29,959 nucleotides of DNA from Bacteroidaceae bacterium (GCA_900770705.1 CAAGLF010000024.1:1-29959); one strand, 5' to 3'. Numbered from the stretch's first letter, positions 1-7,385 are shown. Numbers and translations: made by a program. The notes: generated by a model not told the origin, from the sequence alone.

Positions 1-53
1 GATTTTAACATTCGGCCAGATTCCAGCGTTTTCTTCGTATCTTTGTCTTGTAG

Positions 54-84
54 AAAGGAGGGCCGCCGAAAACCCTCCTTTTTT
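54..84 (+). terminator. Intrinsic terminator-like hairpin
   Basis: GGAGGG (57-62) pairs with CCCTCC (73-78); the flanking A and T runs extend the stem, and a run of six T follows (79-84). It probably ends a gene lying upstream of the window. A promoter-like TATCTTTG sits at 38-45, so a transcript starting there would begin at the hairpin itself. That motif is therefore either fortuitous or starts only a very short RNA. Confidence 0.55.
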
Positions 85-399
85 CATATTTTCAGGCTAT
101 TGCCGGGCCAAACTTCCGCCCACTTTGTAAAAAAACATCGGCAGAAGAGAAAACTTTCTGCCGTAAAAGGCGGAAGAATGGGGCATACAGCAGCCTCCAT
201 ACCGCCCTTGCCGCCCACAGACGCACAATAAAATCTAAAAACGTTAAAGTCCGGAGCCCCTGCCTCCTGACTCCAGGCGCACAATATCAGCAAAAGGGGC
301 AACTACCGGCGCAACCGGACAGCGGAAATACGCGAAAATCCGTTAAATACCGATACACTTGTCTGCCGGATGGGCGTAAAAATGCAAAAACTTCCCGAT
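85..399. other. Intergenic stretch without a recognisable gene
   Basis: No open frame here has convincing protein character; the short frames are arginine- and proline-rich with no family resemblance. The only structure seen is a hairpin at 139-163, an 8-bp stem with a 9-nt loop. Read on the minus strand it is followed by ATG and then seven T, so it could be a weak minus-strand terminator. Its minus-strand sequence also loosely resembles the 21-bp repeat found further downstream. Confidence 0.5.
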
Positions 400-434
400 T
401 TAGTTCCATCTTCCCCCGTCTTGCACTAACTTTG
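400..434 (+). promoter_or_regulatory. Bacteroidetes-type promoter for pyrE
   Basis: TAACTTTG at 427-434 matches the Bacteroidetes -7 consensus TAnnTTTG. A poor -33 match (TTAG, 400-403) lies about 23 bp upstream. The start should fall near 441, giving a leader of about 36 nt before the pyrE ATG. This position argues against translation from an upstream in-frame ATG at 432, which would overlap the -7 box. Confidence 0.6.
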
Positions 435-476
435 CTTCCGCAAATATCCGCACTAACACCTCTATTCTTTATATTT

Positions 477-1109
477 ATGAGCAACGTACAGAAAATCCTG
501 GCAGAGAAACTGCTGCAAGTCAAGGCCATTAAGCTTCAGCCCACCGAGCCCTTCACGTGGGCCTCGGGCTGGAAATCTCCTTTCTACTGCGACAACCGCA
601 AAACCTTGTCCTACCCCTCACTCCGCACCTTTGTAAAGCTGCAGCTCGCCCGTACCATCGCCGAGATGTACCCCGAAGCCACCGCCATCGCCGGTGTAGC
701 CACGGGAGCCATCGCCCAAGGCGCACTCGTGGCCGAGGAACTGGCACTTCCCTTTGCCTACGTCCGCTCCAAACCCAAGGACCACGGCCTGACCAACCTC
801 ATCGAGGGCACACTGCCCGAGGGCGCCAAGGTAGTAGTCGTGGAAGACCTCATCTCCACAGGCGGCAGCAGCCTCAAGGCCGTAGAAGCCCTGCGTCAGG
901 CTGGCTTCGAAGTCATCGGAATGGTGGCCAGCTACACCTACGGCTTCCCCGTGGCCGAAAAAGCCTTTGCCGACGCCGGTGTCACCCTCACCACCCTCAC
1001 CGACTACGAGTCCGTGGTAGAAGTGGCGCTCCAGACCGGCTATATCGCCCAGGAACACGTGGCCACACTGGCCGATTGGCGCCGCAACCCCGCTGAGTGG
1101 AACGCCTGA
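477..1109 (+). CDS. pyrE: Orotate phosphoribosyltransferase
   Basis: This 210-residue enzyme converts orotate and PRPP to orotidine 5'-phosphate in cytoplasmic pyrimidine synthesis. The PRPP-binding motif VVVVEDLISTGGSS is at residues 119-132. The lysine-containing mobile catalytic loop (RSKPKDHG) begins near residue 97. The length is normal for the family. I chose the ATG at 477 (MSNVQKIL), because the longer frame back to 432 runs into the promoter and adds an atypical N-terminus. It is the first gene of a compact plus-strand group with an SRPBCC-fold gene and argH; only about 35-40 nt separate it from the next start. The call is secure; only the start is slightly uncertain. Confidence 0.96.
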   Translation: MSNVQKILAEKLLQVKAIKLQPTEPFTWASGWKSPFYCDNRKTLSYPSLRTFVKLQLARTIAEMYPEATAIAGVATGAIAQGALVAEELALPFAYVRSKPKDHGLTNLIEGTLPEGAKVVVVEDLISTGGSSLKAVEALRQAGFEVIGMVASYTYGFPVAEKAFADAGVTLTTLTDYESVVEVALQTGYIAQEHVATLADWRRNPAEWNA

Positions 1110-1144
1110 GGCGCCCCTCACTCCCTCCTAACCCCTAACCCCGA

Positions 1145-1618
1145 ATGCCTATGTCCCTCTCCAAATTCGAAAGCGACACCAAATATATCGCCAAGCCCGT
1201 CAGCGAGGTCTACGAACGCTTCGCCGACCTGCGCAACCTGCGCAGCCTGCAGGAAAAGCTCGACGACCCCACCCTCGCCGAGCGCCTGCCCGAAGGCGTC
1301 TCCGCCGACAAGATAGAAGAAGCCCGCCGCCAACTCTCCCAAATGACCTTCGAGGCCGACAGCGTAAGCATCCCCTCGCCCGTGGGAGCCATCAAGCTCT
1401 GCATCGTGGAACGCGAGGAAAACAAACTGCTCAAGTTCGCCGGCGAAGGTACCCCCATACCGCTCTATCTCTGGATACAAATGCTGCCACAGGGCGAAGA
1501 CGCGACCAAAATGCGCGTCACCATTGGCGCCGAAGTCAACATCTTCATGAAGGGGATGGTGTCGAAGCCGCTGCAGCAGGCCGCCGAAGGACTGGCTTCC
1601 ATACTGGCCGCCGTCTGA
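1145..1618 (+). CDS. SRPBCC-fold (START-like) protein of unknown ligand
   Basis: This encodes 157 residues, or 155 if the second ATG at 1151 is used (MSLSKFESD). It has no signal peptide or membrane segment and should be cytoplasmic. The opening pattern, in which a tyrosine-rich strand is followed by 'KPVSEVYERFADLRNL', and the late helix 'GMVSKPLQQAAEGLASI' fit the SRPBCC helix-grip fold, in which a beta sheet wraps one long C-terminal helix to form a ligand pocket. From memory, similar proteins lie beside pyrE in other Bacteroidales. No catalytic residues can be named and the ligand is unknown. It sits between pyrE and argH on the same strand without an internal promoter, so co-transcription is likely. 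Confidence 0.75.
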   Translation: MPMSLSKFESDTKYIAKPVSEVYERFADLRNLRSLQEKLDDPTLAERLPEGVSADKIEEARRQLSQMTFEADSVSIPSPVGAIKLCIVEREENKLLKFAGEGTPIPLYLWIQMLPQGEDATKMRVTIGAEVNIFMKGMVSKPLQQAAEGLASILAAV

Positions 1619-1684
1619 GGCAGCACAGTGCGACCGTCCGCCGGCACGACCGACCCCCTTATCACACAAAAACGAGACTCAACT

Positions 1685-3043
1685 ATGGCAGAACACAACG
1701 CCCCGACACGGCTTTGGGAAAAGTCCGTGCGCCCCACGGAAGAAATCGACCGCTTCACGGCCGGCCGCGACCGCGAGCTGGACCTCTATCTGGCACCCTA
1801 CGACGTGATGGGATCCGTGGCCCACATCACTATGCTCGAGTCCATCGGTCTGCTCACGGCCGAAGAACTCACAGTGTTGCGCCGGGAGCTGCGTACCATC
1901 TATCGCGAATCACTTGAGGGCCATTTCCGCATTGAAGACGACGTGGAAGACGTGCATTCACAGGTAGAACTCCTCCTGACGCGCCGCCTCGGCGATATAG
2001 GAAAGAAGATACACAGCGGGCGCTCCCGCAACGACCAGGTTCTGGTGGACCTGAAGTTGTTTACGCGCCACGAAATCCGGCGCGTGGCCGAGGCTGTCCG
2101 CTCTCTGGCGCAGACACTGCTGCAGAAGGCGGAGGAATATCGCCACGTCCTGCTACCCGGCTATACGCACCTGCAGGTAGCCATGCCCAGCTCCTTCGCT
2201 CTGTGGCTCGGCGCCTATGCCGAAAGCCTGGCCGACGACCTCGTGCTCCTCGAAGCCGCCTACCGACAGACCAACCGCAACCCGCTCGGCTCGGCAGCGG
2301 GCTACGGCTCGTCGTTCCCCCTCGACCGCGAGCTGACCACCCAGCTTCTTGGTTTCGACACACCCGCCTACAATGTGGTCTACGCCCAAATGGGTCGGGG
2401 AAAGACGGAACGCAACGTTTCCTTCGCCCTCGCCTCCATTGCCGGCACCATCAGCAAGCTGGCCTTCGATGCCTGCCTGTTCAACTCCCAGAATTTCGGA
2501 TTCATCAAGCTCCCCGACGAGTGTACCACGGGCTCCAGCATTATGCCGCACAAGAAAAACCCCGATGTCTTCGAGCTAATCCGCGCTCGCTGCAACAGCC
2601 TGCAGGCACTGCCCCAGCAAGTCACGCTTATTATGAACAATCTGCCCAGCGGCTACTTCCGCGACCTGCAGGAAATCAAGGAAGCGTTTCTTCCGGCCTT
2701 CGGCCGTCTGCTCGACTGCCTCGATATGACGCAGTACATCGTCGGGCGGCTGAAGGTCAACACCGACATCCTCGCCGACAGCCGCTACGACCTGATGTTC
2801 TCCGTAGAGGAGGTGAACCGCCTGGCCGCAGCCGGCGTACCCTTCCGCGACGCGTACAAGCAGGTAGGCCTCGACATCGAGGCCGGCCGCTTCCATCCCG
2901 ACAAGTCCGGCCTGCGACACACCCATCTCGGCTCTATCGGCAACCCCGCCCTCGCCGAAATCGGCAGGCTGCTGGAGAACGCCTTCCAACGCTTCAGATT
3001 CGAGAAAGTGGAAGCGGCCGAGCACGCCCTGATGGACGCCTGA
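1685..3043 (+). CDS. argH: Argininosuccinate lyase
   Basis: This 452-residue cytoplasmic enzyme cleaves argininosuccinate to arginine and fumarate, the last step of arginine synthesis, and works as a homotetramer. The fumarase/lyase signature GSSIMPHKKNPD is at residues 283-294 and holds the catalytic serine. The GYTHLQ motif near residue 159 holds the catalytic histidine, and SGRSRNDQ near 111 is the substrate-binding segment. The length is usual for the family. The ATG at 1685 (MAEHNAPTRLW) starts the conserved N-terminus; the frame is open further back to 1628, but that stretch has no family character. Only 66 nt separate it from the previous gene. A long palindrome 57 nt past the stop may end this transcript. 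Confidence 0.96.
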   Translation: MAEHNAPTRLWEKSVRPTEEIDRFTAGRDRELDLYLAPYDVMGSVAHITMLESIGLLTAEELTVLRRELRTIYRESLEGHFRIEDDVEDVHSQVELLLTRRLGDIGKKIHSGRSRNDQVLVDLKLFTRHEIRRVAEAVRSLAQTLLQKAEEYRHVLLPGYTHLQVAMPSSFALWLGAYAESLADDLVLLEAAYRQTNRNPLGSAAGYGSSFPLDRELTTQLLGFDTPAYNVVYAQMGRGKTERNVSFALASIAGTISKLAFDACLFNSQNFGFIKLPDECTTGSSIMPHKKNPDVFELIRARCNSLQALPQQVTLIMNNLPSGYFRDLQEIKEAFLPAFGRLLDCLDMTQYIVGRLKVNTDILADSRYDLMFSVEEVNRLAAAGVPFRDAYKQVGLDIEAGRFHPDKSGLRHTHLGSIGNPALAEIGRLLENAFQRFRFEKVEAAEHALMDA

Positions 3044-3073
3044 CCTCCACGTATCACCCCACTGAAAAGACCT

Positions 3074-3670
3074 ATGCAGTTCTCGCGCTTCACAACCTCG
3101 GCGAAAAGAAAAACTACAAGGGCGAAAAATTTTTCTTTCGCCCTTGTAGTTTTTTCTTTCGCCGCGACTGTTCTGCCGTCGTGCGACGACGGCCTCAGCG
3201 ACCTCTACGCCAGCTTCGCCGCCCGATTCCGCTTCGCGCCCGTCACGCAGTCGCCGCCGCTCCGCTCGGCCCTCAACAATCCCGGCACCTACTGCCGCGT
3301 CACCTTTCCGGCCAAGACCTACGACTTCCGCAGCACCGACGGACAGACTTACTCCGTGGCCGCCACCGCACTCGACGCCATACTCCGCCCCGTCTGCCTC
3401 AACGGCTTCATCATTGGCACTCCCAACATCCCCGACGCCAACGGAAACTTCTACAACGTGGCCTACGACCTCGCCTGCAGCTACTGCCACCACACCGACC
3501 TGATACAGCGCGACCTGCAAGTAGACGCCAGCGGCCTGGCCCACTGCCCCCGCTGTCTCTCCGACTACAACCTCAACAACGGCGGTCTGCCCCAAAGCGG
3601 CCCCGCCGACCGCGGCCTCTACCGCTACCGCATTACCTACCAGTCCGACATCGTACTGATAAACAATTAG
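3074..3670 (+). CDS. Small lipoprotein with paired CxxC motifs
   Basis: This encodes 198 residues. The N-terminus has a basic stretch (KRKTTRAK), a hydrophobic core (FSFALVVFSFAATV) and a lipobox ending at Cys37 (LPSC), so export and lipidation are expected. The mature part carries CSYC at 135-138 and CPRC at 158-161, the spacing of a zinc ribbon or similar metal site. CSYCH also fits a c-type haem motif, and a Rieske-like fold is another option. I recall similar uncharacterised lipoproteins in other Bacteroidales but cannot name a function. The oddity is that residues 9-30, which are the signal-peptide n- and h-regions, are encoded by a 64-nt near-perfect palindrome built from the repeat that recurs in this window. 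The gene starts 30 nt after argH. Confidence 0.72.
   Translation: MQFSRFTTSAKRKTTRAKNFSFALVVFSFAATVLPSCDDGLSDLYASFAARFRFAPVTQSPPLRSALNNPGTYCRVTFPAKTYDFRSTDGQTYSVAATALDAILRPVCLNGFIIGTPNIPDANGNFYNVAYDLACSYCHHTDLIQRDLQVDASGLAHCPRCLSDYNLNNGGLPQSGPADRGLYRYRITYQSDIVLINN
3100..3163 (+). repeat. 64-nt palindrome built from two inverted copies of the 21-bp repeat
   Basis: Left arm 3100-3127 and right arm 3136-3163 match at 26 of 28 positions, with an 8-nt centre. Each arm contains CTACAAGGGCGAAA or its complement. The right arm is a unit of the repeat family (GCCCTTGTAGTTTTTTC), almost identical to the unit at 7238 (GGCCTTGTAGTTTTTCTTTT). RNA from either strand would form a very stable hairpin followed by pyrimidine-rich sequence. 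It may end argH transcription or limit translation of the lipoprotein gene in which it lies. Confidence 0.85.
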
Positions 3671-3690
3671 GCCGCAGAAAATTTTGCCTG
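3671..3690 (+). repeat. Single unit of the 21-bp repeat family
   Basis: GCCGCAGAAAATTTTGCC begins at the base after the lipoprotein stop codon. It matches the consensus of the arrays at 7216-7299 and 10208-10303 (GCCGCAGAAATTTTTCC). Its TTTG lies at the right distance to be the -33 element of the tRNA promoter. Confidence 0.6.
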
Positions 3691-3713
3691 CAAGAGAGAA
3701 AGTGTTAACTTTG
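3683..3713 (+). promoter_or_regulatory. Promoter of tRNA-Leu
   Basis: TTTG at 3683-3686 and TAACTTTG at 3706-3713 are separated by 19 bp, an excellent match to the Bacteroidetes primary-sigma promoter. Transcription should start near 3720, about 40 nt before the mature tRNA. Confidence 0.75.
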
Positions 3714-3759
3714 CCCCGCCAAGACGCAACTACCGCGCCACAAACAGGCCCGACAGCCG

Positions 3760-3844
3760 GCTCGAATGGTGGAATGGTAGACACGAGGGACTTAAAATCC
3801 CTTGGCCAGTAATGGCTGTGCGGGTTCGAGTCCCGCTTCGAGCA
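3760..3844 (+). tRNA. tRNA-Leu (anticodon UAA)
   Basis: This is an 85-nt class II tRNA. The acceptor arms GCTCGAA (3760-3766) and TTCGAGC (3837-3843) pair perfectly and are followed by discriminator A. The anticodon stem AGGGA/TCCCT encloses CTTAAAA, giving anticodon TAA. A long variable arm (GGCCAGTAATGGCTG) and a T arm with GGTTCGAGTCC are present. The genome does not encode the CCA end, so CCA addition is needed. It has its own promoter and terminator. Confidence 0.95.
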
Positions 3845-3852
3845 CACTACAG

Positions 3853-3902
3853 ACAGTCGCCATCTATCACAGGAATGTATAGTTGGCGGCTGTATCGTTT
3901 TT
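3853..3902 (+). terminator. Intrinsic terminator after tRNA-Leu
   Basis: ACAGTCGCCA (3853-3862) pairs with TGGCGGCTGT (3884-3893) through one G-T wobble. An inner CTAT/ATAG pairing strengthens it, and a run of six T begins at 3897. Confidence 0.8.
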
Positions 3903-4209
3903 ACCGGCCTTCCGCGCCAGCCTGCCACCGACACACCGCCTCGCGCTCCATATATGCGGAGGCCGGAACATACGCACGAAGCCGCCCTGAGCGCACGCAC
4001 CCTGCCCTAACGGGGGCACGTAGATCACACGAAAAAGGGCATATCCTCGCGGACCTGCCCTTTCATTACATCTATTTAAAAATAATTTTCTATGTCTTCG
4101 GGAAAACCCGAAAGAAAATGCACCCGCCGCTGCGGGCGTTACGTAGAGCGGAGCGACACAGGCGCCTGGCGGGCTGTGCCGCTCCGCTGTTCATATCAGT
4201 CCGGGGACA
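3903..4209. other. Intergenic region rich in hairpins, no gene
   Basis: No protein is supported here. A 15-bp stem with one wobble pairs 4147-4161 (AGCGGAGCGACACAG) with 4174-4188. A tetraloop hairpin TTCGGG-AAAA-CCCGAA is at 4097-4112. A further hairpin is listed separately as a minus-strand terminator. All lie downstream of the minus-strand gene ending at 4210, so they are probably its 3' untranslated region. Confidence 0.6.
4031..4063 (-). terminator. Intrinsic terminator, minus strand
   Basis: On the minus strand AAAGGGCA pairs with TGCCCTTT around a 14-nt loop (stem 4034-4041 with 4056-4063), and the stem runs into TTTTTCG. It fits the end of the transcript carrying the discoidin-domain protein and the small protein. 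Confidence 0.65.
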
Positions 4210-4380
4210 TCAGTTTTCCTCTTCCATCGAGGACCACATATTGCTGTCCCAACCTTTCTTGTCGGAGAGCTGCACATTGCCACTCTTTGAAGCGTCAACG
4301 TCGAAGCTGCTTGCAGCTATCATTCCTTCTACCTCAATCGTAGCAACAAATACGAGAGGTGTACTATATGTTTTCTTCAT
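4210..4380 (-). CDS. 56-residue small protein beginning MKKTYSTP
   Basis: The frame runs from ATG at 4380 to TGA at 4210 and encodes 56 residues. It starts MKKTYSTPLVFVATIEVEGM, continues with IAASS, and ends in an acidic tail (WSSMEEEN). No classical signal peptide or membrane helix is evident; the tail has two tryptophans in SNMWSS and GWDS contexts. It begins 20 nt after the stop of the exported discoidin-domain gene, on the same strand, and is followed by minus-strand hairpins, so both are probably on one transcript. I recall a recurrent group of short Bacteroidales proteins with this layout (MKK-x-Y-x-x-P, then E-V-E and an I-A-x-S segment), mostly annotated hypothetical; that recollection is unchecked. 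Function is unknown. Sense codon use and the conserved-looking start make a real gene likely. Confidence 0.7.
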   Translation of the reverse strand: MKKTYSTPLVFVATIEVEGMIAASSFDVDASKSGNVQLSDKKGWDSNMWSSMEEEN

Positions 4381-4400
4381 AACAAGATTCCTTTATTGAT

Positions 4401-6848
4401 TTATTTGATGAACATTTTCTTGCCATTCACAATGTAAAGGCCCTTCTGTGCCTTCGTCACGCGACGGCCACTCAAATCGAAGACGGCAGTAGTGCCTGCT
4501 GTTGCGGCATTCAGGCTCTCGATACCGGTTGCGGAACCGAAGTCGAAGGCGAATCCTTCTACGCCGGAGCCATTCAGGAGATAGGACTTGAAGCCGGAGA
4601 GGTTCGCACCCGTGTAAGTATACATACCGATGGTGCTATCAACCAGCTGAAGCGTCAAAGGATTGCTTACACTGGTAGTCAGCACGGTCTCTACCGAGCC
4701 AGTGAGGTCGCCCTTGGCCGTTTCCACGTCAGCGGCAGCCAAACTGAAGTCATAATCACCGGCAGTGGCTTCGAGTATCACGCCCGTATTGGAAGGAATC
4801 GTGCCCTCAACAGCGGTCAACTTCAACTTAGATCCGTTTACCGTACCCGTATAGACGTTTACACTGGTATTTACAGTGAGGGGAACGGGGGTATAAAGCG
4901 TTGCATAGCCAGCTTCAGAAACTGTTACAGGAAGCACGTTCACAGGTTCCAGCCACCAGTTGTAGCCGTCACGCGAATCAGTGCTGCTTCCCGAGTCAAG
5001 CGTAGAGCTTGCGCCATAAAGGTAACGGGTCTCCGATGGTAATGTAACGTACATATTATAGCAACCCACCTTGCCATTGGCCGCGGTTCTAAACCCTACC
5101 GTATTGGCAGTGCCGCCTACAGCCGTCAGCGCCTTGTTGCCGAGATACTGACCAGTGGTGTAGGACAACAGTTTGCTATCTTTGTAGTAGAAGATACCAG
5201 CGGCAACCAGTCCTTCTGCTCCGCCCTTCATATTCATCGAAGCCAGGAGGCGCTTCATCTGCGAATCAGCGCAGCGCAAGCGATAGAACTTGCCGTCCTC
5301 GGGCTGGTTGATGACGAGGTTGTTGACCAGACCTTGAAGGCTTGCGGCCATTGCACTGACCTCCTCAGCAGTAGCCGTACCAGCGGTCTGCATAGCCTTG
5401 GCACTGTTGTACGTAGTGTGGAAGTCTGCGTCGCCTTCCTGCTGATGGTAGTTGTTAACCCCGTCCGCAATGCGCCAGACACGATTATATGAATCATAAT
5501 AAGCCTCTGCGTTGAGAATAGCTTCGTTCAAGGGACCCCACTTCAGCAGGTCGGTCACCGTAGCGGTCACTTCCGCATCCACTTCCACCGAACTGGCGTC
5601 AAATTTAAAGGGCACACCACCGTCATCAGCAGTATAATATGTGATGATCGGGCCGGTATATGCCGTAGAGATGGACATCGTGGCACCACTTCCCTGTATC
5701 CAAAGTCCGGGAGCAGTCTTATTCGTCAGTGTGATGGGGGAAGGATTCTGCGAGAATATCCAAGTCTGTCCATACGAGCCATGTCCCGTTGCATTGGCAA
5801 AGAGTTTCTTTCCCACGTTATAGAGATAATAGTTCTCTCCGTTCTTCAGGAAGCACCAGAGGTGATTCTTGTTGTTCAAGTCGGGGCTTGTGCTTTCCTG
5901 TAGGTACTCAGCGTTACCGTTCTGGCTGTCCACCTCAGAAGCCTTCGTCGGATCGTAAATCACGGAGCCACGTCCGTTTACGTTGGTAATGGTGAAGTAC
6001 ACATCAGTGGGGAAGGTAGGATCTCCCACCGTCAAAGCCTGCACAGCAGACAATCCAGAAGTAAGCGTTGAAGTCGCGGTTTCTACATTTGTAAAGGTAT
6101 TGGCTGCCGCGTAAGCGTTCATAAGTGCTGTTCCAAGCTCATTTACTTCCGACTCCGAATAAGGATAACCGGGGAGTTTGGCATTACAGTTGGTCCAGTA
6201 CTGGTAATTCTTGTTGGCAGTGGCATACAAATCAAAAGCAGCACGCAAGTCAGCCTCCGTCTTGCCCGCTGCCGCCGACGTAAGGAGGTTAAACTCTCCA
6301 CAGTTGGCAAACTGCGTACGTCCATCAGTGGTACCCTCACGGGAGGTGTGCACAGCGAACAGGATATAACGGCCCGTCATATCCGTTTCGCCGAAAACAA
6401 AACGCTGGGCAGGGCCAGTATAGCCCGACCAGTTGAAGGTTCCTTCCAGCGTTGCGGACGAAGGCTCCGTCCAAGTACCGTCAGTCACGAAAGGAGTATC
6501 GCTAACATAGAACTTGTACTGATTGGCGGCACCATTGGCCCAAGCTGTTGCGTTTGACTGGATTCGGGGCGTATAGGCGAAGCCACGAAACGTCTTGCTT
6601 TCTCCCAAGTCGATCTGAATGTAGTGGGGAAGAACCTTATCTGCGGCCGAGGCATACGAAGAGTGATAATAGGTTGTGGGATCTCCGTCGAGGATTTTCG
6701 ATGCAGGACCATTACCGCCACCTTCTGAGTTGGTTTCAGAATCAGACGAAGCCGTCCAACCTGTTCTGTCGAGCACCCAAGTCTGTGCGCTCGCCGTTGT
6801 TCCCCAGACAGCAAGGAACAACGAAAAAAGTAAAGTAAACTTTTTCAT
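4401..6848 (-). CDS. Exported discoidin (F5/8 type C) domain protein with C-terminal sorting-like motif
   Basis: This encodes 815 residues. A signal peptide (MKKFTLLFSLFLAVWG, cut near residue 21) precedes an F5/8 type C-like domain at about 23-190, marked by 'SKILDGDPTTYYHSSY', 'HYIQIDLGESKTFRGFAYTPR' and 'YILFAVHTSREG'. A helical FIVAR-like segment follows near 230-270, then a region with 'HLWCFLKNGENYYLYNVGKK', and a second helical segment near 440-520. The C-terminal third has the 'SEAGYATLYTPVPL' module, and the last 40 residues read like a type A sorting motif (VFDLSGRRV, GLYIVNGKK). Such domains bind glycans or host surfaces; the role is likely adhesion or glycan binding at the cell surface. 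It is followed by a 56-residue protein gene. Secretion through the type 9 system is inference. Confidence 0.85.
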   Translation of the reverse strand: MKKFTLLFSLFLAVWGTTASAQTWVLDRTGWTASSDSETNSEGGGNGPASKILDGDPTTYYHSSYASAADKVLPHYIQIDLGESKTFRGFAYTPRIQSNATAWANGAANQYKFYVSDTPFVTDGTWTEPSSATLEGTFNWSGYTGPAQRFVFGETDMTGRYILFAVHTSREGTTDGRTQFANCGEFNLLTSAAAGKTEADLRAAFDLYATANKNYQYWTNCNAKLPGYPYSESEVNELGTALMNAYAAANTFTNVETATSTLTSGLSAVQALTVGDPTFPTDVYFTITNVNGRGSVIYDPTKASEVDSQNGNAEYLQESTSPDLNNKNHLWCFLKNGENYYLYNVGKKLFANATGHGSYGQTWIFSQNPSPITLTNKTAPGLWIQGSGATMSISTAYTGPIITYYTADDGGVPFKFDASSVEVDAEVTATVTDLLKWGPLNEAILNAEAYYDSYNRVWRIADGVNNYHQQEGDADFHTTYNSAKAMQTAGTATAEEVSAMAASLQGLVNNLVINQPEDGKFYRLRCADSQMKRLLASMNMKGGAEGLVAAGIFYYKDSKLLSYTTGQYLGNKALTAVGGTANTVGFRTAANGKVGCYNMYVTLPSETRYLYGASSTLDSGSSTDSRDGYNWWLEPVNVLPVTVSEAGYATLYTPVPLTVNTSVNVYTGTVNGSKLKLTAVEGTIPSNTGVILEATAGDYDFSLAAADVETAKGDLTGSVETVLTTSVSNPLTLQLVDSTIGMYTYTGANLSGFKSYLLNGSGVEGFAFDFGSATGIESLNAATAGTTAVFDLSGRRVTKAQKGLYIVNGKKMFIK

Positions 6849-6978
6849 TTGTTTTGTTGATATAATTAAAGATGTAAGAGAATAAAAATCCTCGGCAGGG
6901 GCGGCCTGCGGGACTGCCGGGCAATCGGGAATTTCGCATTCCTGCCGCCGCCATCCTTTCGGCCATAAAAATCCGCAG

Positions 6979-7009
6979 CAAAGATAGGTGTTTTTATTTC
7001 AATAACAAA
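6979..7009 (-). promoter_or_regulatory. Promoter of the discoidin-domain gene
   Basis: On the minus strand TTTG (7009-7006) and TATCTTTG (6986-6979) are 19 bp apart, a near-perfect Bacteroidetes promoter. The start near 6972 gives a leader of about 124 nt. The leader holds an imperfect GC-rich fold, with CGGCAGG at 6893-6899 pairing CCTGCCG at 6941-6947. A tract of seven G (7013-7019) lies just upstream of the -33 box. Confidence 0.8.
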
Positions 7010-7215
7010 CAAGGGGGGGTAATTCTTCGGATTTTGATTTTTATTTTGAATAAAATTTGCGTTTTACACCTAAATTAACTCGTTTTTCAATACAAGAGGA
7101 AGACATAAAGGCCCATTAGCAGAGGAAACAAGCACCATTTCCACGCACAATTGCGGGCATTATGCCGACTAATTCCCACTATTTTCGCGGCACAACGGCG
7201 ACAGCAGTCAGAAAT
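7010..7215. other. AT-rich divergent intergenic region
   Basis: This lies between the leftward promoter of the discoidin gene and the rightward parC unit. After the G7 tract it is AT-rich (about 7020-7090), which could act as an upstream element for the leftward promoter. No gene is supported. Confidence 0.5.
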
Positions 7216-7299
7216 GCCGCAGAAGTTTTTCGTTCGGGCCTTGTAGTTTTTCTTTTCGCCGCAGAAGTTTCTTCTTCCGCCGCAGTAGTTTTTCGCGCG
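7216..7299 (+). repeat. Array of four 21-bp repeat units upstream of parC
   Basis: Units begin at 7216, 7238, 7258 and 7279, spaced 22, 20 and 21 bp. They read GCCGCAGAAGTTTTTC, GGCCTTGTAGTTTTTC (from 7237), GCCGCAGAAGTTTCTTC and GCCGCAGTAGTTTTTCG. In one frame the units give seven-residue peptides such as AAEVFRS and GLVVFLF, but this frame has no sign of being a gene. The array ends about 90 bp before the parC -7 box. Confidence 0.75.
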
Positions 7300-7385
7300 T
7301 GCGCGCGTACATTTTTATATAGTGTCTGCTGCGGAGAGAAACGGGGCTTTCCGGGAAAGAGCGCGGGATAATCGGATTTTTTTCG

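Noticed and set aside
38..45. TATCTTTG promoter-like motif at the window start
   Set aside because: A transcript from it would start at a terminator hairpin, no -33 match was found, and no gene follows for over 400 nt, so it is not listed as a promoter.
432..476. Upstream ATG extension of pyrE
   Set aside because: It overlaps the TAACTTTG promoter element and adds residues not typical of the family.
2576..4000. A 474-residue minus-strand open frame covering argH and the lipoprotein gene
   Set aside because: It is antisense to two well-supported genes and to the tRNA, and its composition is that of a GC-rich shadow frame.
4097..4209. A 34-residue minus-strand frame beginning MNSGAAQP
   Set aside because: It lies wholly within hairpin-forming sequence downstream of the small protein gene and shows no protein-like character.
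7162..7371. A 69-residue open frame with seven-residue periodicity upstream of parC
   Set aside because: The periodicity is a direct result of the 21-bp repeat array; there is no upstream promoter or family resemblance, and the frame runs into the parC promoter.
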